Part shown: positions 1 through 10,359 of the stretch, in pieces
Layout of the letters: every line of letters starts with the position of its first letter
Position numbering within the stretch: the first letter of the stretch is position 1
NCBI GenBank assembly: GCA_011033025.1
Contig: WFMF01000007.1
Location: forward strand, 1,054,001-1,118,000
Origin: Beroe forskalii
Taxonomy: Eukaryota; Ctenophora; Nuda; Beroida; Beroidae
Direction of reading: 5' to 3'
DNA length: 64,000 nucleotides
The notes under the pieces: generated by a model
What the model saw: only the letters and a program-made list of their open reading frames with translations
Told to the model about the DNA's origin: nothing
Databases searched by the model: none
Position numbers and translations under genes: made by a program

Positions 1-67
1 AAAAATGATTCGATTTTTGTCCATAGGGCCGGTTAATAAAAAGGCCGGCTAAATAAAGGCCAATAAG
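1..67. repeat. End of GGCCGGTTAAA-type dispersed repeat
   Basis: The first 67 bases match one end of a dispersed repeat seen whole at about 53.04-53.45 kb and 58.99-59.41 kb and inverted at 38.83-39.19 kb. The shared text includes AGGGCCGGTT, GGCCGGCTAAATAAAGGCC and AATAAGG. The rest of the copy lies outside the window. No coding capacity is seen. Confidence 0.75.
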
Positions 68-395
68 GGTCGTACGATTGAATTTCGACGACACACCTGC
101 GGCACACCTGCGACATACCTGCGACACAACTCAAACATAAGTTCTATTGTTATTATGATACAACCACGACACCTACGGCACACCTGCGACACAACTCGCA
201 GGTGTGTCGCAGTTGTGTCGTAGGCGTGTTGTGGATGTGTCGCAGGTGTGTCGTGGATGTGTCGCAGTTGTGTCGTGGATGTGTCGTAGGCGTGTTGTGG
301 ATGTGTCGCAGGTGTGTCGTAGGTGTGTCGTAGGTGTAACGCAGGTGTGCCGCAGGTGTGTCGCAGGTGTGTCGTCGAAATTCACTCGTACGACC
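68..395. mobile_element. Short foldback/MITE with 8-bp target duplication
   Basis: The ends form an inverted repeat starting GGTCGTACGA, followed on both sides by matching TTTCGACGACACACCTGC-like text. Flanking 8-bp copies CCAATAAG lie at 60-67 and 396-403, and an uninterrupted CCAATAAGG occurs in the related repeats near 53.45 and 59.40 kb, which act as empty sites. The interior is a tandem run of about 12-bp GTGTCGCAGGTG-like units. The short ORFs on both strands here (SQLCRRRVVD-like repeats) are products of the tandem repeat, not genes. The 8-bp duplication fits hAT-like elements, but the termini are not diagnostic. Confidence 0.8.
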
Positions 396-403
396 CCAAT
401 AAG

Positions 404-723
404 GTATGATATCTATATTTCTAAATTAATTGGGTACGTGACAGGCCATTTAATTATTAACTGTGGTTTTCCTGTAACAAGAAGGACCAAATTTTGTTCG
501 ATAATATGAATCACACCACACGTACATGATTGATATTAATGTCTGTTGTTTCGATCCGAAACTATCAAAATTTGTTTTGCAAATTGGGGGGGGGAGGTAT
601 GGTCGATGATGATATCAGCAAGGGGAAGGGGTCACCGGTCACCCAATGATGGCATGAGATGACAGACGGGGGAAGGTGGTTGAAAATGACCAAATAGAGC
701 TGACGTAATATGTGACGGCTCCC
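404..723. mobile_element. Truncated copy of the GGGAGCCGTCAC TIR element
   Basis: This stretch matches the inner and right part of the complete element at 3,010-3,503, including the phrase AATCACACCACACGTACAT and the terminal TGTGACGGCTCCC. The left end is missing, so it is a 5'-truncated copy abutting the preceding MITE. No ORF in it looks coding. Confidence 0.7.
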
Positions 724-916
724 ATAAAAGGACAATATCCAATTTTTCTTCAACTTCTGACTTATATTATTACAAGCTCATATCTCTTTTTTATCACCAA
801 CTCATATATTCAAGCGCCAACGGCCAAGCCTGAGATACAAATGGGGTTTCCATAAAAAGCACGGAATGTGGAGCCAAAGCCTCGTGAGTTCGGACTAAAA
901 TCTTGAAATGACATGA
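724..916. other. Low-copy segment also found inverted at 26.56-26.66 kb
   Basis: Bases about 770-895 recur in reverse at 26,560-26,660 (shared text includes CTCATATATTCAAGCG and AAATGGGGTTTC). In that copy the segment joins the 1.9-kb material directly, without the 925-1,854 element. No gene is seen. Confidence 0.6.
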
Positions 917-924
917 ATTACTTG

Positions 925-1854
925 GGGGTAGGGGGCAACGCCGAAAAACCCCATAAACCTCGAGAAATGAGTCCCCTATTTGGTTTTTTTCATATCCACT
1001 TTGGGGTTTTTGGGGGTTTAAATTTGCAGATACTCGGTACCATTTCAAAATAGGGCCAAAAATCAACAACTAAAATGGTACCATTTCAGAACAGGGTCGA
1101 AAATATTCAACAAAAATTGCAGCATTTGAAAAAAATACAGAAAATTCTCTTTAAAAAATGGTATCATTTCTGAATTAGTTCAAAATTCCTCAACAAAAAA
1201 TGGTACCATTTGAGAAGGAGGAAAATCCAAAGAGGAGCAAATATTCTCAACAAAAATACCAAACAGAAATGGTACCATTCCAGGAAAGGATTGAAAATCC
1301 CCAACTAAAATGGTCCCATTTCGGAAAGACGTAGAAAATCGTCAATTAATTGGTACCATTTCAGAAAGGGGTCAAAAATACCAAACAGAAATAGTACCAT
1401 TTCAGAAAAGGGTCGATTGTCCTCAACTTAGAATTAAATGGTAGGTACCATTTCAAAAGTGGGTCAAAAATCCTTAGCAAAAAATGGTATCATTTCAGAA
1501 AAGAATCGAAAATCCTCAAAGGGTCGAAATCCTCAATTGAAATAGTACCATTTCAGAAAAGATCGATTGACCTCAACTTAAATGGTACCATTTCAAAATT
1601 GGATCAAACATCCTCATGGAAATTGGTACCATTTCAAAAAAGGTCGAAAATCCTTACCTGAAACGGTACCATTTGAGGGGAGAGCCGAATATCCACAGTA
1701 CCATTTCGAATTTCGAAAGATAATCGAATTTTCCGACCGAAAAACGGTGATTTTTATCAGTTTAGCCTCCTTTAACCCCCATAAACCCCCGAAAGATTTA
1801 ACCCCCATTTGACAATTTTAATATCCACCTGGGGTTTTTCGAAGTTGCCCCCCC
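925..1854. mobile_element. Foldback element with GGTACC palindrome minisatellite, 8-bp TSD
   Basis: The two ends are inverted copies built on GGGGGCAAC...CGAAAAACCCC. The flanks carry ATTACTTG at 917-924 and 1,855-1,862, an 8-bp target duplication. The interior is an irregular tandem array of 30-50 bp units, each holding the 14-bp perfect palindrome AAATGGTACCATTT or a near copy, spaced by TCAGAAAAGGGTCGAAAATCC-like text. A second, left-truncated copy starts at 12,085. The inverted third copy of the surrounding segment near 26.5 kb lacks the element. Short ORFs such as the one at 1,582-1,812 follow the repeat and are not considered genes. Confidence 0.75.
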
Positions 1855-1862
1855 ATTACTTG

Positions 1863-2668
1863 TATAAGAAGGTAGGAAACTCTGACTTGAGTCATTTCGC
1901 TTTAAAAATAAAATATTATGAAAAGCAAACAAAGATGTCAGTCTTTGATATGTAATTATAGATGCCACACCACAGTTCAATAATTTGTTCTCGAGGCAAC
2001 GATATATTTCTAAACCATTGTCAGTCATTAGCACCATTCATACATTCATACTCAGCTGACGACAATAATCATATGATTTTCGAAAGCTTCTGATTTTTAA
2101 CTTTCTCGTACCATTCAAACGTTTTCAACTTGCTCCCGAATAAGTTCACGATGTGATTGTAGTCTCTCAATCTCTCATTATGGTAGCTGCTGAACTGAGT
2201 AGGACCACTTCGTGTACCTCTTCGTCGTGTGCTGTGCGTAACAGAGTGATATCTGGGTTGGTCGCTTCTGCCAGCTCCTGAAGGCATTATAATTTGATAA
2301 TTTCTATCATTCTTAATATATGATGATCACTAAGCTCCCAGAAGAAACTGATAACAATATAACGAGACTTATCACTTGCACAGTGAATCAAAGACGAAGT
2401 CCAATATGGTATAATCAATAGTCATATTCCAAGTAAATTGCATTAAATGTTAAAAATTGTGAGCGTGACAGGAGATTTCGTAAGTCAAATTACCTTCACA
2501 ACCATCGCTCTTCAGAAGCTCACAACAGAGTCCCTACCAGCTAAGGCCCCCTAGCTAAGGAAAAGGTTGAGGGTCCTCTGATTAGTTTGATGCAGGCATT
2601 GTTGCATCCATCCAATCTTCGCCACCTTGTCTTTCTGTAATTAATGGATGAAAATGTACTTCAGATGG
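1863..2668. repeat. Segmental duplication copy A, first part
   Basis: This sequence is nearly identical to 12,860-13,697 (copy B) and recurs, more diverged and inverted, at 25.8-26.53 kb (copy C). Copy A lacks a 34-base stretch that both B (near 13,369) and C (near 26,060) retain, so the lost segment in A is a deletion. It holds the small ORF at 2,069-2,287. Confidence 0.85.
2069..2287 (-). CDS. Short conserved ORF of unknown function (MPSGAGR), copy A
   Basis: The 72-aa ORF starts MPSGAGRSDQP and is rich in Arg, Ser and Tyr, with a basic centre (STRRRGTRSGP). I recognise no domain, signal peptide or membrane segment. The same peptide is encoded at 13,018-13,284 and, with a 4-residue in-frame deletion, at 26,162-26,365. 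The open frame is kept in the third copy while surrounding DNA has substitutions and indels, which is weak evidence for coding. It could equally be a chance ORF in a repeat. An ATGGTTGTGAAG followed by GTAATTTG lies upstream on the same strand and resembles a splice donor, but no exon structure can be proved. Confidence is low. Confidence 0.3.
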   Translation of the reverse strand: MPSGAGRSDQPRYHSVTHSTRRRGTRSGPTQFSSYHNERLRDYNHIVNLFGSKLKTFEWYEKVKNQKLSKII

Positions 2669-3009
2669 CGGACTCCGCCGGAGTCCGCCGGAGTTCGCCG
2701 CGGACTCTGGCGAATTCACCTGAATTCACCTGAATTCGCCGCGAATACACGCGTATTCGGTGTACTAGTTCGCCAATTTTCCAGTTCACCCAGGCGAACA
2801 AGTTCGCCGCGAATTCGCGGCGAACTGATGTCCGCCGCGAATTCGCGGCGAACTCAGGTGAACTTGGGCGAACTCAGGTGAACTCAGTTCGCGGCGAATT
2901 CACCTGAACTTTGAAGGAACTTTGTCACGTCTGGCACGCTTATGTGAGACTAAGATGCAATTCACAATGTCTACCATATGCGTGTCGTCATGGATCCAAA
3001 GAACCTTAG

Positions 3010-3503
3010 GGGAGCCGTCACATATTACGTCATCACTCGACGGGAGGGAGGGGGTTTTCAAATGCTGACAGGTGATGACAGGGGGAGGAGGGGTTTAAGG
3101 TTTGCCGACGTCAGCGAAAATATTGAATTTTTTAAATAGTAAATTCGAAAATACGATATCCAAACTTTTTCGTTCATAATATTTTGTTTTGATGTACCCA
3201 TTTCATTTCTTTGATATGATATCTATATTTCCAAACTAACTGGATGTTCGTCTATGACAATTAGAACCATTTTTTTAAACGAATTTAACGATATGAATCA
3301 CACCACACGTACATAGTTGATATTTCATGTCGGTTATGTTTTGATTCGAAATAGTCAAAATTTGTTTTGAAAAAGGAGGGGGGTTTGGTCAATGCTGACG
3401 TCATCATGGGGGAGGGGGTCAGCCAATGATGACAAGTGATGACAGACAGGGGGGGGGGTTGAAAATGGGCATAAAAGTGATGACATAATATGTGACGGCT
3501 CCC
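3010..3503. mobile_element. Nested TIR element (MITE), GGGAGCCGTCACATATTACG ends
   Basis: The left end GGGAGCCGTCACATATTACG is mirrored by TAATATGTGACGGCTCCC at the right. TTAG flanks both sides (3,006-3,009 and 3,504-3,507), compatible with a 3-4 bp duplication of the PIF/Harbinger type (TTA). Subterminal G-runs and the phrase GATGACAGG occur on both sides. It lies inside the larger foldback. A truncated relative is at 404-723. It is non-autonomous. Confidence 0.75.
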
Positions 3504-3599
3504 TTAGGGTTAGGGTTTTGATTAGGACACTAGAAAAAAATTGACATCAAGATCTGTGACGTCATTGTCAGGTGTTGCCTGACCCCCTGACGACTTAGG

Positions 3600-4000
3600 A
3601 CATCGCTGATTCGCTGAGGACAAAAACCAGTATCGGCGCATATAGGCGTAAATGGCTAAGTCCTTGTGGGTGAGGAGAATGCAGACCGTGGGGAGGCACC
3701 AGGATCTGTCTTCTGTGAGGGATGAGAGCTCCGCATGGATGACAAGGATCTGGGGTTAGGACTTGAAGGTTCCATCGAGGAACCAGCAGGAGCTTTCTGC
3801 TAGGATGGTGAGGTTGTCACTGGTAGCCCGGATGATCACCCGAAGCGTCGTCGTAGAGGAGCATATCAGCTTGTCTGAGGGTCCGGCAGTCTGCAGGGAG
3901 GGTTTCTGCAGAGTGGGTATGAGGTTCAGGACACTAGCAGCTGCCAGCTCCGCTTGATCCACCTCCAAGCTTGTCTCCCATCTGTCGTGTCAAGGGTTTG
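3600..4000 (-). pseudogene. MULE-type transposase remnant
   Basis: On the minus strand the open frame before the stop contains an R-V-I-I-R-A-T stretch, then NLTILAESSCWFLDGTFKS; after an in-frame stop the same frame continues QILVIHAEL, a gap, and CLPTVCILLTHKDLAIYAYM. This order (Fat-x-x-Nl, La-s-x-x-WF-DGTFK, q-l-x-iHa, P-x-x-x-L-L, then a K-x-x-x-Y helix) is the pattern around the first catalytic Asp of Mutator-like (MULE/FLYWCH-associated) transposases. The Asp of DGTFK is kept. The remnant lacks most of the protein, including the rest of the DDE triad, and has a stop just after DGTFKS near 3,758, so it is dead. It sits inside the 2.67-4.92 kb foldback and may record the autonomous parent of that element, or an unrelated insertion. 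Confidence 0.65.
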
Positions 4001-4587
4001 CAGACTTCATGAGACCTCGTTACCTAAGTGGGACGATATCCTGACGAATTAGCATGGGGTTGTGCTCGCATGAACGTCCCGTATCACGTATCCCCTCCGA
4101 TGACATGAGCCAACAAGCAGTATGGGATAGTGTAAATTGTGATGTGGCGGATCACATGCTGACACCGTGTATCGTGAGTCCCCCAGTGTCTCCACAATGA
4201 TACATCGGATCGAGCATTATTGTACCCTCCATACGGGCTCTGTTATCTGGATTAACCGAGATATTCTCGGTATAAATCGATCCAGGCTTTAGGTAGTTTA
4301 TATAAAGTGAAGAGGCTCCCGACCTAGAGTCCACCCTGTGGGGATCTCCCGACCCAGAGCCCACCCTGGTGTGCCACCGCCGACCCAGAGTCCCCCGACC
4401 TAGAGTCCCCCGACCTAGAATCCGTTCCCCATGTTGACTTTGCAATCGGGATATGGTAAGAGCAAAGCGCCGACCAAAACACCTGTATAAGAAGAGCCTT
4501 TGCAATTGCAATAACACAATTTTCCTTCATCGCCGATCGCTAATTTGTTAAATTCGTACTGATTCGGGCTTTTGGGCAAGTTTCCCT
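4001..4587. other. Interior of foldback; short GACCTAGAGTCCC tandem repeat
   Basis: This is the interior of the 2.67-4.92 kb foldback. About 4,316-4,430 carries a few irregular units of CCGACC(T/C)AGAGTCC. The overlapping minus-strand ORFs (Gly/Arg/Ser-rich, RGTLGRGTLG) follow the repeat and are not judged coding. Confidence 0.5.
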
Positions 4588-4918
4588 CCGGCGGACTCCG
4601 GCGGACTCCGGCGAACTCAGGCGGACTCCGGCATCTGAATTCAGGCGAACTAGTTCGCCGCGAATTCGCCGCGAACTGGCAGTTCACCTGGGTGAACTGG
4701 AAAATTGGCGAACTAGTACACCGAATACGCGTGTATTCGCGGCGAATTCAGGTGAATTCAGGTGAATTCGCCAGAGTCCGCGGCGGACTCCGGCGGACTC
4801 CGGCGGAGTCCGCCAAAAAAATTTTTTGGCGAACTCCGCCGCGAATTCACCTGAATTCACCTGAATTCGCGGCGAATTCGCAGCGAATTCAGGTGTACTT
4901 GCAAAAATCGTGGATTAT

Positions 4919-5560
4919 GCCTATTGGACAGTAAATGAGTAAATAGATAGAGACTTGGTAAACTTTATGTTTCAGTTTTTAACTATACTACAGTAGGTAT
5001 TACCACTGTTTTTGCAAATATGATTATCTATCCTATACTTAGTCCTTGATGGGAGGCCCTTTTAACAGATTTTAAATTTGACTTGGTGCCTACCCTCAGC
5101 ACATCCCAGATGCTTCATTATATAACCCAGAGAAAAATATATTTTACGTTTTGTGCTGTAAAAATTTATAATTGAATTGAATTGAATAAAGTAAAAATAT
5201 ATCAATAAGCATCGTACCTGATACTTAAATGCAAGCAAGCATCGTTTCTTCTTAACTGTATGACACGCAATTCACTGGCAACTGATACCGGAAAGAGTAA
5301 TTGTATGATTTATCAAATTGGCTCAACTGAGGCAAGAAACATAACTCAACAGTCAACAGTATGAAAACTGAATTTGATGAAGATGCTTGATTGCCTGATT
5401 GGATTAACATCAATTTTTGAGGTTTCACATCTACGGCCATTTGCAACTTGTTCCAAGGCATCCATAAGCAAGTAGTGCAATCATTTTAGAAAATGCAAAA
5501 TCCATGGTTTACCATGGGGATTTCTCACGTAAGTGGTCTTAGGAAATCATGAAAAAGATT
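4919..5560. repeat. Segmental duplication copy A, continued
   Basis: Matches 13,698-13,948 and 15,460-15,862 in copy B. At 5,151-5,190 lies AAATTTATAATTGAATTGAATTGAAT, the empty site for the B-specific foldback, followed by two to three ATTGA units; B has one extra unit. The short minus-strand ORF at 5,252-5,461 is also open in B with one or two changes; I see no family resemblance. Confidence 0.8.
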
Positions 5561-5563
5561 CTA

Positions 5564-5831
5564 GGAAAAGCCATCCATAAAGGACATCCACCAAATTTCG
5601 GACATTTAAGTCCCCTTCCTCACCTCTGCAATCCAAAACCCCATCTCCAGACATCTACATTTTTCTCAAAAATGACTAAATTCTTTGAAAAATCAACACA
5701 GAATCCATCAAAATTTCGGAAAATTACCGATGTCCACATTTGGCCATACTCCCCTCCCCCCTATGTCCACAAATATCCACATTGGTCAGAGTAACCCTCC
5801 CCCCATTGTGGACGTCCTTTATGGATAGTCC
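5564..5831. mobile_element. MITE, CCATCCATAAAGGAC ends, TSD CTA (copy A)
   Basis: Inverted ends GGAAAAGCCATCCATAAAGG and, reversed, GGACTATCCATAAAGGAC are flanked by CTA at 5,561-5,563 and 5,832-5,834. The subterminal parts hold GTCCACA and runs of C on one strand, the composition also found in the MITEs at 14,671 and 53,605. A 3-bp duplication fits PIF/Harbinger. Non-autonomous; the 81-aa ORF inside is Pro/His/Lys-rich and follows the low-complexity ends. Confidence 0.75.
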
Positions 5832-5834
5832 CTA

Positions 5835-7485
5835 GTTGGAATAAAGAATTATGCAACATACTTACCAGTTCATTGTTGTCATATCTGTGTAGGAAACATC
5901 ACTGCTATCATGAAAATGGCAACCATGCATCCTCCACACTCTAGCACATCATTTCTCCAAGCCTTACAAACACTTCAGCCTGATTATCCTGGCACTGGCT
6001 ACAGGATAGTTTTGGTATGAACAATAGATCACAATCATGAAAAACATACTCATCAATAATAATTATTTGGTTTTCCTAGTCCCATGTTAAGTGTCAGGCT
6101 ATTCATACAGCTAGATGCTCCAGGTGAGTAGACTAAGCTACAACAAGCTGAATAGCTATTCTTCCCTCTAAAAGCATTAAGCAACTAAAGATTGTGACAA
6201 ACAGCCTAGTGGCAGAACACAGTCAGCAACTTGCCAGTCTTGAATTTCAGAACCTATAAATCATGTCTCTATAATGGAGTACTATTTGCATTAGGGGCAT
6301 GATTTCAGATACATCTGCATGCTTGTCTCAGACTCTCAAAGTTAATACATGATAACACATCATGCCTGCATGCTCAGATCAGTGTTTTGGCACTCTTAGA
6401 GCAGATGTACATGAAGTTTAACCATTTAGATCAGTTATTGGAGCATTTTATTTTTGCCAAGAAGGTGCTTATCACAATTATGGAATTTTCTGAATCCTTT
6501 AAAACACATCAATCTGCATTTGACTTAATTTCCTCCAACTCTGGACTTGAACTTTGACATGATATCTAGAGAAATTCTATGTAAGAACAGCCAAATCCAA
6601 ATGAGTCACACCTAGATGAGTGGTGTGCAGGCATCATCAGGCCAATACCTACCTCAGCTTTCAGGGTGTTTAAATAGCGAGCTTTGAGAGAGTAAAAAAG
6701 CATGGCTTAATTAATTAATCAAGCAGAGCTTAAGTGAGTGAGTTAGAGTATTACGGATTACATTAGGAAGATTAGGAGGATCAGTCTGGATGAAAATCAT
6801 GCAAGGAAACTTATGCAAGAGTTTTAAACTTAACAACACTACTAATTACAATCAAATTTGAGAATGTTGTGTTACACTATGTGGAGATCCTGAAGAAGAA
6901 ATATTTAATTTCGAAACTGTCAGTCGATTAGTGGTATACATAGTGTGTGGGTTTGATATAATTTTTGAGATTTGTGTTTCACTGCATCAATGATCAATCA
7001 CTTCAAACATGCAAGGAAACTGTTTTTAAAAAGTGTGAGCTTCAGGACATCAAGAAGTCGATGATTTCTAGGAACATATGCATAAACCTTATATCATCAT
7101 AGTAATCAGTACTGTGTGAATTTGGTTGTTTTTTATGTTTGTTCCTTTTCCGTGAGATGAAAATTGTTAGCCTGACAGCCAAATAAAAAATAGGAAAATT
7201 ATTCCACAGAACAATTACATATTTCAACTGAAAATGACTTACACTGAGCAAAATAATTAAAAGCAATTGAAATAGGCAGAAGTTCCAATTATATTACTGA
7301 TCTACTGAATACTGAATAAACCTCACCATTTCTTAAGCATTTTAGCATGAGAAATAAATTAAAAGACCATAGCTAAAGTGAATATGTCCTCAAAACATTT
7401 AATGTTATAACATACTAACACATCGTGTGACATCTTGAATTTTACCTCGTGTTATACCACGAGGCAAAATATTATTTGTACATGT
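5835..7485. repeat. Segmental duplication copy A, last part
   Basis: Matches 16,139-16,655 and then 17,690-18,646 in copy B. Copy A has extra sequence at about 6,820-7,010 and B has an extra kilobase at 16,656-17,690. The phrase AGGAGGATCAGTCTGGATG near 6,775 also occurs, diverged, in the LINE fragment at 17.17-17.35 kb, so part of this duplicated unit is old LINE. Bases 7,445-7,464 hold a 20-bp hairpin with one mismatch. No intact gene is seen. Confidence 0.75.
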
Positions 7486-7671
7486 GACGGGAAAAATGAC
7501 GTCACCAGAACTTCTCTTATAGCCTATAACATTTTCCCATCTTAGATCAACAAAACCTGACCTCGATCATGGCTCTACCATATCCCGTTCTTGAGATCTC
7601 GGCTTTATAACTTTGCTCCTAATTATCATGATATTATATATTATATCTATATTATATCTTATATCACCCTG
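7486..7671. other. Short unique segment between copy A and the 4.4-kb foldback
   Basis: AT-rich sequence with a TATATTATATC run at 7,630-7,665. It has no counterpart after copy B. No feature is seen. Confidence 0.5.
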
Positions 7672-7694
7672 TTAGTCCAAGACGAAATGTCCAT

Positions 7695-8640
7695 CCGTCA
7701 GCAACCCGTGTTAAAAGCGATTTCTCGACGGTTATTAGGCCTTTAAACCATGCAGAATCGAACCAGCCCGGCCACGACATCCGATCTCGATGGCGACAAG
7801 TCGATATTGACCACGCCCTTTTTTGCGGTTACGCGCAGGCTTGATTTTTCATAACTTGGCTCAGGAAGGTCGTAGAGACTTCGTTTTGGGCGCAAACGAA
7901 GCGCAATGGCCATGTTTATATACAAATTGTTAATAAACATATGCCCTAAAATGATCAGAGAAAAAGTTATGACCGAAAAACAGTTTTTAAGCCATACGTG
8001 AAGCAAATTTTCGGTAATTTTCGAAAAACCGTTAGTAACCTGTGTTTGAAGCGATTTATCGACGGTTGCTAGGCCTTTAGACCATGTAGAATCGAATTAG
8101 CTCGGTCACGTTATCTGAACTAGATGGCGACAAGTCGATATTGACCACGCCCTTTTTCTAAAGGTTATGCGCAGGCTTGATATTTCATAATTTGGCTTAG
8201 GAAGGTCGTAGAGACTTCGTTTTGGGCGCAAACGAAGCGCAATGACCATATTTATATACGACTTGTTTATAAACATATGCCCTAAAATGATCAGAGAAAA
8301 AGTTATGACCGAAAAACAGTTTTTAAGCCATACATGAAGCAAATTTTCGGCGATTTTCGAAAATCCGTTAGCAACCTGTGTTTTAAGCGATTTATCGACG
8401 GTTACTTTAGACAATTGTTCATAAAGAAATGCCCTAAAATGCTCAGGAAGAGAGATGTGGGCGAAAAACTGATTTTTGGGCGCCCGTTGGACATAGCGGA
8501 GGCAATTTTTGTATCTTGGCCCAGAAACGTCAAAGAGAATTCGTCGTGAGTACAAACGAATAGCAATGACTATAAGATTAAGAAACTTACCGATAAACAT
8601 ATTCCCTTTGGACGAAAACTGATAATTTGGACACATGAGG
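7695..8640. repeat. Left-arm module array of the 4.4-kb foldback
   Basis: Three to four diverged modules in direct order. Because the repeat is open on the minus strand, it yields ORFs of 87 and 176 aa (7,743-8,006 and 8,106-8,636) whose peptides repeat the theme ALRLRPKRSLYDLPEPSYE. The same theme appears from the right arm and, altered, in the 29.67-32.65 kb foldback. Frame is not kept across modules and no domain is seen, so I treat these ORFs as repeat artefacts. Confidence 0.65.
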
Positions 8641-8799
8641 GGCGTAGTGGACTAGTGTAGACAATTTTGTAATTTTGGCCCAGGAAGGTCCCAGAGACTT
8701 CATTTTGAGTTTATAATATATGACTCAGAAGCATAGGTATGAGCGAAAAACTGTCAATTTCTGCGTACCTGTGATGCATAGCACCTGCCTCTTGTCTGC

Positions 8800-9770
8800 A
8801 TCTAATAGAAACCTAATTGGATCAACTGTTTAGTAGGCCCGTGATCCAATTCAGTGGGAAGGGTATTCCTAGGTCGTTTCACAAAATATAATGCCAGAAC
8901 TTCTAAATGTACATTACCAAATATAACTCTCTGTGCCTCGAGAGGGACATTATCTACCAAATCTCGTCAACCTTTCCCAGTAGTACTTCCAATAATGTAG
9001 TTTGCAAAATTAAGTTGAGTGGATTCCAGTATGTTGATGTCTTGGACTGTGTGAGGGTTCCAAACTGGAAACTTGGATTCAAGTTTCCAGTTTTGTACAG
9101 CGTAAGAAGGACTTATTTTGATCGGTATGAGAATACACTGAGCACCCACTTTAAGCCTTTTGACTTCCATTTTGGGCAGCAACCGTTTCCAGAAAGCCAG
9201 AAGAGACCACGTCATGTCTGGAATCTAGAAGAGTAGAAGGATGTGGAAACCAAGGTATTTGACACGATTATGTCTTGATGGGGTGCTGCACTGGAACAAC
9301 TAAGCAGTGAAAGAAAGATCTCAAGATATTATCAACACGAACAGTAAGAGAATCTTCCTGTATGAAGTCATGTAGGCGAGGTATTAAATTTGTTTTATGT
9401 AGCACCATGCTAATCAGAGTTGCCCAATTCACCACGGAATTGAGGTCGTCCTGGAGAACAGGGACATCAACACACTTTGCTGATAGTGATTCTGGCGCCG
9501 TCGGCAAAACTTCCAGAAGCCTGTGATATGCCGATATGGCATTGATGATCGTTTATGTGTGCGAGGAAGAGTATGAAACCAAGAGCCGACCCTTGAGGTA
9601 CTTCACTGAGGACGAGTGAGAGGAGAATGGAAGCCTTTCATGGTCACAAATCAATTCCTGTATTTAAGGATCCAAAGAAGACGTTTACCCTAAACCCCAC
9701 ATTGACCCAGCTCTTGGTCCATATTGTCGAATGCCTCAGCTTTGTCGGGTACCATCGTGGTTACTCCTGT
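8800..9770 (-). pseudogene. Degenerate LINE reverse transcriptase (CR1/Jockey-like)
   Basis: Reading the minus strand in shifting frames gives RT landmarks in the correct order: DKAEAFDNMDQELG (RT motif A region, normally KAFD), WILKY, then SEVPQGSALGFILFLAHIND (motif B, normally SGVPQGSxLGPLLF), then SFADGARI (motif C, normally FADDTxL, with one catalytic Asp changed to Gly), then LQDDLNSVVNWA (normally LQxDLxxLxxW). Near 9.0 kb PVWNPHTVQDINILESTQL matches the thumb-region text seen in CR1/Jockey-type elements, and about 8,870 gives RNTLPTEL, as in the usual C-terminal R-x-W-N-x-L-P. Stops and frameshifts separate the blocks. It is long dead and lies between the arms of the 4.4-kb foldback. 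Confidence 0.7.
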
Positions 9771-10355
9771 AAAGGATAATCTGAAAGATCTCATTTATGG
9801 GAGCAAACAATTGGGAGCTGTGTTGCATCTAATCTGCGTGGGAGCTCATTGAGGAAGCTGTGTAGGGAACTAATGAGAGCTTCGTGGGAGCTGTATGGCT
9901 AAAGATTAAGAAACCTTTGGTTGCTATTTGGGCTGGTGAATTGTACAATTCTATGGAGCTAGGGGGTTATTTCGCAAGTTTACAATAGATCAAATGAAGC
10001 CTCGTTTTATACACAACCTAACTTGATTTTCAATTTAAAAATGGTTTTACAATCGGGTGTTCACCCCCAGTTCTCATTGTGACATTGTAGCTATAAGCTA
10101 GCACCCCGCTCTTTATCGTTTAAGTACATAATATACTCATATAATATAATGCTTATCAAAAATAATTGTTGACACGCATAATATGCTCTAAAAATATCAT
10201 AAACAAAATTAAGGGTGAAAACAAACTTTTTCCGCAAAGGCGTTATTGACTTCTATCTGAGCCCAGGAAGATCGTAGCCACTTCTTATTATTGGTCTTAA
10301 AGTAAGGTATTGGTCAGAAAGAAGCCCAATAGCCATGCTTATCCTTAAATATACG
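9771..10355. other. Foldback interior, no gene seen
   Basis: Unique-looking AT-rich sequence. Around 9,800-9,920 it repeats the word GGGAGCT at irregular intervals. No coding or RNA feature is supported. Confidence 0.5.
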
Positions 10356-10359
10356 GATT

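Larger units (their letters stand above)
2669..4918. mobile_element. Large foldback insertion with GAATTC-palindrome arms (present in A, absent in B)
   Basis: Copy B reads straight through here (TTCAGATGGCATATTGGAC at 13,690), while copy A carries about 2.25 kb. The arms are inverted: 2,669-2,900 pairs with about 4,590-4,812 (GTACTAGTTCGCC against GGCGAACTAGTAC). They are dense in GGACTCCGCC, CCTGAATTC and CGCGAATTCGCG, all palindromic or near-palindromic. The right side continues another 105 bp to end ATTATGCC; the left side lacks this part, so the left terminus appears deleted and no clean target duplication remains. The right end resembles the terminus of the 13,949-15,459 element. The interior holds a nested MITE, a MULE-like transposase remnant and a short CCGACCTAGAGTCC tandem repeat. 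Confidence 0.8.

Noticed and set aside
204-509. 101-aa ORF with Cys/Arg/Val repeats, and a His/Thr/Arg-rich ORF opposite
   Set aside because: Both follow the 12-bp tandem repeat inside the 68-395 MITE; frames are open only because the unit is a multiple of three.
8106-8636. 176-aa ORF as a real gene in the foldback arm
   Set aside because: It spans two repeat modules; the same modules elsewhere are frameshifted, and no domain or start context supports it.
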